Shown here in pieces: positions 7,271 through 10,904 of a DNA stretch of 10,904 nucleotides; the stretch's first letter is position 1; each line of letters begins with the position of its first letter. Position numbers and translations under genes: made by a program. Location: positions 1 to 10,904 of the forward strand of contig JAEXTI010000558.1 of NCBI GenBank assembly GCA_023406965.1, in the 5' to 3' direction. The notes under the pieces are model-generated. The model worked only from the letters and a program-made list of their open reading frames with translations. It made no database searches and was not told where the DNA came from. Source of the DNA: Chloroflexota bacterium (GTDB lineage Bacteria > Chloroflexota > Anaerolineae > Anaerolineales > Anaerolineaceae).

Positions 7271-9004
7271 ATGACCTCGCTTGTTGATGCTGAATCCGTA
7301 CTGACCATAGATATAGGCTCCGTCAACACCCGCGCCCTCTTGTTCGACGTGGTGGACGGGCAGTATCACTTCCTGGCTGGAGCTGTCGCTCCCTTCACAG
7401 GCGGGGCGCCCTTTTTTGACATCTCCGAGGGCGTGCACATCGCCCTGACGCACCTGCAGGAAGTCACCGACCGACCGCTGCTCGATGAAACCAACCGCCT
7501 CATGGTGCCCAGCCAGCAGGATGGCAGCGGCGTCGACCGGTTGGGCATCACCTTCTCTGCCGGGCGAGATCTCAACACCGTCACGGTAGGCCTCTTGGAT
7601 GAAGTGTCGCTGGAAAGCGCATCTCGCCTGGCTGCGACCTCCTACTTGAAAGTCACCGACACCATTGGCCTGAATGATCGCCGCCGGACAGACGAGCAGC
7701 TTGATGCCATCATTAAAGCCGGGCCCGATCTGGTCATTTTGGCCGGGGGCACCGAAAAAGGCGCCACGCGCTCGGTGAGCAAGCTGGTCGACTTGGTCTT
7801 GCTGGCGTGCAAAGTTCTGCCCGCCGAAAAACGCCCCAAAGTGGTTTATTCGGGTAACCAGGCCCTGGCCAAACGCATTCAAGAAGCGGTAGGAAAAGTG
7901 ACCGAAGTCATCGTCACCCCCAACATCCGTCCCACGTTTGACCTCGAAGACCTGAACCCCGCCATGAACACCCTGGCGCAGCTTCAAGGCAGTCTGCGCG
8001 CCCAGCAAATTGGCGGGCTGGCCAATTTGGCGGCCTTCAGCAGCGAAGCGCCCTTGCCCAACGCCACCGCCATTGGCCGCCTGGTGCGTTTCCTCAGCGA
8101 GTACTACGACCCCTCCAAGGGCGTTCTGGGCGTCGACCTGGGCGCCAACGCCACCGTCCTGGCAGCCGGTCGGGCAGGAAAACTGCATTTGAACGTGGCC
8201 CGGCCGCTGGGCATGGGCGCCGGCATGTCTGCCTTACTCCAGCAGGTTCCGCTGTCCGAAATCACCCAATGGCTGCCGTTCGATGTGCCCGAAACCGAAG
8301 TGCGCGATTACTTGTGGCAGAAAGCAACTTTTCCAACCTCCCTGCCCATGACCACCACGGCCCTGTCCATTGAAATGGCAGCCGCGCGGGCCATTTTGCG
8401 CCTGGCAGCCACGCAAATGCTGGAACGTTACCCGTTCCTCAACATGGCCTTCGAACCGATCTTTATCAGCGGCGCCACCCTGGCACAAAGCATCTCCCCT
8501 ATTCAAAGCCTGATGGCCGTCCTGGACGGGCTGCAACCGACCGGAATCACGACTTTGTTCCTTGACCCCTATGGCTTAATGGCCGCCCTGGGCTCCGTCG
8601 CGCCGGGCAACGCCGTTTTGCCCGTTCAAATCCTCGACTCAGGCACCTTTGTCAATCTCGCTTCGGTCATTTCTCCGGTCAGCGATGCTCGCCCCGGCAC
8701 GGTTATCTTGAAAGTCAAAGTCACCTCTGATCAAGGTGAGTATAAGACTGAAGTTAAACAAGGCTCTATCGTAGTCCTGCCCGTTCGCCATGGCCAGCAG
8801 GTGCAGGTGGTTCTCAGCCCGCAGCATGGCACGCACATCGATCCGCGCTGGCGCGCTGGAGCCGGTTTCAAACTGGCCGGCGGGCTGTGCGGTGTGGTCA
8901 TCGATGCGCGCGGGCGGCCGTTGCACTTGCCAGATGATCCTGCCAAACGTCGCGACACCCTCATACGCTGGACCCATGCGGTTGAAAGCCGCCGGTCGGC
9001 ATAA
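7271..9004 (+). CDS. MutL-like (glutamate mutase L family) ASKHA protein with C-terminal extension
   Basis: A 577-aa soluble protein of the MutL/GlmL family (PF13941-like), which has the actin/Hsp70/sugar-kinase fold. Phosphate-1 motif is LTIDIGSVNTRALL at 11-24, phosphate-2 motif is GVDLGANATVLAAG at 287-300, and an adenosine-like motif is IFISGATLA at 397-405. VILAGGTEKG at 155-164 and VVYSGNQ at 191-197 also fit the family. ATP binding is likely; the biochemical role of MutL is poorly known even in clostridia. Family members there are about 460 aa and lie beside the glutamate mutase subunit genes mutS and mutE. Here no such genes are present and about 130 residues (445-577) follow the core, beta-rich and basic. 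AAGGGG at 7257-7262 stands eight bases before the ATG. Context suggests work with the membrane complex rather than B12-dependent mutase support. Confidence 0.8.
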   Translation: MTSLVDAESVLTIDIGSVNTRALLFDVVDGQYHFLAGAVAPFTGGAPFFDISEGVHIALTHLQEVTDRPLLDETNRLMVPSQQDGSGVDRLGITFSAGRDLNTVTVGLLDEVSLESASRLAATSYLKVTDTIGLNDRRRTDEQLDAIIKAGPDLVILAGGTEKGATRSVSKLVDLVLLACKVLPAEKRPKVVYSGNQALAKRIQEAVGKVTEVIVTPNIRPTFDLEDLNPAMNTLAQLQGSLRAQQIGGLANLAAFSSEAPLPNATAIGRLVRFLSEYYDPSKGVLGVDLGANATVLAAGRAGKLHLNVARPLGMGAGMSALLQQVPLSEITQWLPFDVPETEVRDYLWQKATFPTSLPMTTTALSIEMAAARAILRLAATQMLERYPFLNMAFEPIFISGATLAQSISPIQSLMAVLDGLQPTGITTLFLDPYGLMAALGSVAPGNAVLPVQILDSGTFVNLASVISPVSDARPGTVILKVKVTSDQGEYKTEVKQGSIVVLPVRHGQQVQVVLSPQHGTHIDPRWRAGAGFKLAGGLCGVVIDARGRPLHLPDDPAKRRDTLIRWTHAVESRRSA

Positions 9005-9013
9005 TAATTGCAA

Positions 9014-9018
9014 CGGAG
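9014..9018 (+). promoter_or_regulatory. Ribosome binding site that fixes the start at 9027
   Basis: CGGAG lies eight bases before ATG 9027-9029. The same frame is open back to an ATG at 8790 inside the MutL-like gene, but that start would overlap the upstream gene by more than 200 bases and encode an Arg/Cys-rich shadow peptide. The site, the 22-base gap and the quality of the protein from 9027 all favour the later start. Confidence 0.7.
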
Positions 9019-9026
9019 TACTCCAA

Positions 9027-10076
9027 ATGTTAGCACCCGTTATCCATATCCTCGGCCTCACCAACATCCGCCGCACTCGACTTTTACCCGTGAGCGGAAA
9101 GGTTACCGTCCGCGTGGGCCAGCGGGTCAATGCCTCCGATGTGGTCGCCACCGCCAATGTGCCCACCCGCCACATCCTGGTGGATGTGCGCCGCGGGCTA
9201 GGTATGATCCGCGCCGGAGAGGCTGAACGGGCTATTGTGCGCATGGAAGGCGAAAAACTCCAGCCCGGCGATGTCATCGCTGAGACAGGCGGCATTTTCT
9301 CGCGGGTCATGCGCGCCCCGGAAGCGGGGACCATTGTGATGATTTCCGGCGGCCGCGTCATTATGGAATCTGAGTCTGCTCCTCTCGAATTGCGCGCCGG
9401 CATCCCCGGCGTGGTCACCGATATCCACCCAGATCATGGCGCCACCATAGAAACCAACGGCGCGCTCGTCCAGGGCGTGTGGGGAAATGGCCAGGTTGGC
9501 GAGGGCATGTTGATTGTCCTGCTAAAATCACCGGATGACACCATCGCCCGCACCGATATCGACATCAGCTTGCGCGGCGCAGTTGTGGTAGCCGGACACT
9601 GCAGCGACCCGGACGTGCTGCGCTATGCCGCCGAGTTACCCTTACGCGGGCTCATTCTGACCAGCATGACCGCGGATTTGATCCCAGTCGCCAATAGCGT
9701 TAATTATCCGGTCATCGTTTTGGAAGGATTTGGTAAAATACCTCTTAACGATGCCGCAATGCGCTTGATCTCTACCAGTGAGAAACGCGACGTGGCCTTG
9801 ACCGCGACGATCAACCCTATAACTGCCGAGCGACCTGAACTGATCATCCCTCTGCCCGCCGAGAGCAACAGCCCTCCCGAAATGACCTATTTTGCGCCTG
9901 AACAAATGGTCCGCATCCAGGGAGACCCATACCGCGGTAAAATAGGGGTAATTCTCCAGATACGTCCTGGAACTACCACCCTACCGAATGGCCTGCGCAC
10001 CCCTGCCGCGGATGTGCGCCTGGATAAAGAAACTGTAGTCATCATTCCATTAGCAAATCTAGAAGTCCTGATGTAA
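9027..10076 (+). CDS. Beta-rich protein with barrel-sandwich-like and KOW-like segments, function unknown
   Basis: A 349-aa protein without signal peptide or membrane helix. Residues 20-44 (LPVSGKVTVRVGQRVNASDV and on) look like a lipoyl/biotinyl-type barrel-sandwich half, and 76-110 (LQPGDVIAE, then APEAGTIVMISGGRV) like the matching half. No MKM or DKA lysine is present, so cofactor attachment is not expected. Residues 124-165 (GIPGVVTDIHPDHGATIETN) form another beta stretch. Residues 182-250 look alpha/beta (RGAVVVAGHCSDPDVLRYAA, then RGLILTSMTADLIPVA, then YPVIVLEGFGK), a possible small Rossmann-like domain. Residues 293-345 fit a KOW/SH3-like barrel (VRIQGDPYRGKIGVILQI). It follows the MutL-like gene closely, and both proteins have beta-rich parts, so a complex between them is plausible. 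I cannot name a family. Confidence 0.75.
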   Translation: MLAPVIHILGLTNIRRTRLLPVSGKVTVRVGQRVNASDVVATANVPTRHILVDVRRGLGMIRAGEAERAIVRMEGEKLQPGDVIAETGGIFSRVMRAPEAGTIVMISGGRVIMESESAPLELRAGIPGVVTDIHPDHGATIETNGALVQGVWGNGQVGEGMLIVLLKSPDDTIARTDIDISLRGAVVVAGHCSDPDVLRYAAELPLRGLILTSMTADLIPVANSVNYPVIVLEGFGKIPLNDAAMRLISTSEKRDVALTATINPITAERPELIIPLPAESNSPPEMTYFAPEQMVRIQGDPYRGKIGVILQIRPGTTTLPNGLRTPAADVRLDKETVVIIPLANLEVLM

Positions 10077-10105
10077 TATAGCAATACTATTGAGGAGTAG
10101 CAGAA

Positions 10106-10720
10106 ATGGCAAATTACAATGACAATGACCTGGAGGAACTCGATTTTGGCGAGTCCAGCCAACCCACGGAAGCTGTGGAAGAGAAGAAACCCAGCAACCG
10201 GAACTTCATGATCGCGATCGGCATTATTGGCGGCATCTTTGTGCTCGCAGTCATCGCCCTGATCGTTGTTGCGACAGTCATTCTGCCTGGGCGTCAGGCC
10301 CGCATGCAGGCACAGAACGAGGCTCAGTTGGCCGCCAACACTGCCACGGCTCAATTTGCCACCGACCAGGTCGCTGCCGAAAAAGCTGCTGCTCTGTTGA
10401 CCCCCACGGCCACGCCTCAGGCTCCCGCGACAGCCATCCCGACGGCCACCAACACCCCTGTGGTAGCTCCTCAATCGACGCACACACCCACGGTGACAAG
10501 TTCGCCGGCAGCCGATTCGCAAAAAATGACTCTGGCCGCCCAGCAAACGCAACTGGCCGCAGGTAAAACGACCACAACCGTCATTGCCACCTCAACCGCT
10601 CTCCCCAATACCGGTTTCGCCGATGAAGTTGGGCTGCCCGGTTTGCTCGGCGTTGGCCTGGCTATGATCGTCATCATCTTCCTGGCGCGCCGCCTGCGCA
10701 CCAACCCAACCGCCGGCTAA
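10106..10720 (+). CDS. Thr/Pro-rich membrane protein with a C-terminal LPNTG sorting-like signal
   Basis: A 204-aa protein. Residues 1-30 are acidic and hydrophilic, 34-60 form a strong transmembrane helix, and 62-98 are Ala/Gln-rich and probably helical. Residues 99-138 are a Thr/Pro linker typical of surface proteins. ALPNTGF at 165-171 precedes a hydrophobic stretch at about 177-193 and an Arg cluster (RRLR, 195-198), the order of a sortase LPXTG signal. No signal-peptidase site is clear after the first helix, so the protein may be anchored at both ends with the middle outside. GAGGAG at 10092-10097 is eight bases before the ATG. A weak TACTAT hexamer at 10085-10090 might give an internal promoter. 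It is the last gene of the array, 29 bases after its neighbour. Its tail is duplicated in inverse orientation just downstream. Confidence 0.8.
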   Translation: MANYNDNDLEELDFGESSQPTEAVEEKKPSNRNFMIAIGIIGGIFVLAVIALIVVATVILPGRQARMQAQNEAQLAANTATAQFATDQVAAEKAAALLTPTATPQAPATAIPTATNTPVVAPQSTHTPTVTSSPAADSQKMTLAAQQTQLAAGKTTTTVIATSTALPNTGFADEVGLPGLLGVGLAMIVIIFLARRLRTNPTAG

Positions 10721-10735
10721 ACTGTATTTCGATAA

Positions 10736-10793
10736 CATCGCAAAAACAACCCCGGTAGGCGCTTCGCGCCTACCGGGGTTGTTTTTTGCGATG
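10736..10793. terminator. Bidirectional intrinsic terminator at the centre of the palindrome
   Basis: The GC-rich stem CCCCGGTAGGCGC (10750-10762) pairs exactly with 10766-10778 around a TTC loop. It continues outward through AAC/GTT and an A5/T6 pair to CATCGC (10736-10741) with GCGATG (10788-10793). GGGGTTGTTTTTT at 10775-10787 gives a T run on the + strand, and the mirrored A run does the same for the - strand. It would end both the long + operon and the convergent - gene, whose stop codon (10797-10795) lies beside it. Confidence 0.9.
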
Positions 10794-10794
10794 A

Positions 10795-10904
10795 TTATCG
10801 AAAAACAGGGTAAGAAGCGGTTGGGTTGGTGCGCAGGCGGCGAGCCAGGAAAATGATGACGATCATGGCCAGGCCGACGCCGAGCAAACCGGGCAGCCCA
10901 ACTT
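10795..10904 (-). CDS. C-terminal end of a second, convergent LPNTG-type protein gene (cut off by the window)
   Basis: On the - strand the frame is open from the window edge and codes for 35 residues before TAA at 10797-10795. The peptide begins VGLPGLLGVGLAMIVIIFLA and continues RRLRTNPTA, identical to residues 176-203 of the protein at 10106-10720. It then differs: SYPVFR replaces a final Gly, because the position of the other copy's stop (GGC TAA) reads TCT TAC here. Only the membrane segment and Arg cluster are visible. An LPXTG motif is expected just beyond the edge but is not seen. The rest of the protein is unknown, so this could be a full paralogue or another protein sharing only the sorting tail. 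Confidence 0.8.
   Translation of the reverse strand, partial: VGLPGLLGVGLAMIVIIFLARRLRTNPTASYPVFR

Larger units (their letters stand above)
10626..10904. repeat. Long imperfect palindrome: inverted duplication of a gene tail and its terminator
   Basis: Bases 10626-10762 read forward match 10904-10766 read on the other strand. By hand I count 11 substitutions and two single-base length differences over about 139 aligned positions, roughly 91% identity. Within the coding part (10626-10713 against 10904-10817) there are four differences in 88 bases, all at third codon positions and all silent. The centre (10763-10765) is the terminator loop. The right arm is cut by the window edge, so the repeat may extend further on both sides. 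Confidence 0.9.

Noticed and set aside
6485..8188. A 567-codon open frame on the - strand
   Set aside because: It lies opposite two well-supported + strand genes, has Gln/Gly/His-rich composition unlike a folded protein, and no start context. It is a GC-bias shadow.
8790..9026. N-terminal extension of the 349-aa gene from ATG 8790
   Set aside because: It would overlap the MutL-like gene by over 200 bases and encodes an Arg/Cys/Trp-rich peptide. CGGAG before ATG 9027 marks the real start.
10626..10904. Insertion-sequence ends or an assembly fold-back as the cause of the palindrome
   Set aside because: No transposase or target duplication is visible, and the arms differ by silent changes and indels, which a simple fold-back would not produce.

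Overview
The window looks chromosomal. It is fairly GC-rich and gene-dense, with Ala/Pro-biased coding. Gene content suggests a member of the Chloroflexota, probably Anaerolineae-like. The grounds are a MutL-like ASKHA protein inside an operon of unfamiliar membrane proteins, a zinc-ribbon membrane protein with a long Trp-motif disordered region, and Thr/Pro-linker proteins ending in LPNTG plus a membrane segment. This placement rests on recollection of the families and was not searched.

Left part (1-1795): the 3' part of a PIG-L/LmbE-family deacetylase gene on the + strand converges on a SAM-dependent methyltransferase gene on the - strand. A perfect 24-bp inverted repeat lies between their ends. 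The 225 bases after the methyltransferase start form a divergent intergenic region. It holds a GC-rich hairpin and an extended -10 promoter placed so that the next gene would be read from a leaderless mRNA.

Main part (1796-10720): eight + strand genes form one tight array, with gaps of -4, -4, 3, 5, 12, 22 and 29 bases. In order they encode a small soluble protein (84 aa); a protein with a membrane segment at each end (251 aa, DUF6754-like); a six-pass membrane protein (206 aa); a 1054-aa zinc-ribbon protein with 23 short Trp motifs, a transmembrane segment, an outside domain and a second transmembrane segment; another six-pass membrane protein (221 aa); a 577-aa MutL-like ASKHA protein with a C-terminal extension; a 349-aa beta-rich protein with barrel-sandwich-like and KOW-like segments; and a 204-aa Thr/Pro-rich protein with LPNTG. 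The layout suggests an uncharacterised envelope complex in which an actin/Hsp70-fold ATPase works on a membrane assembly. No gene of glutamate fermentation is present, so the mutase-related name of the MutL-like gene should not be taken as its function.

Right end (10626-10904): the tail of the LPNTG gene is repeated in inverted orientation. The window ends inside a second, convergent gene whose visible C-terminus matches the first almost exactly, with only silent changes over the aligned codons. The two genes share a strong bidirectional terminator at the centre of the palindrome.
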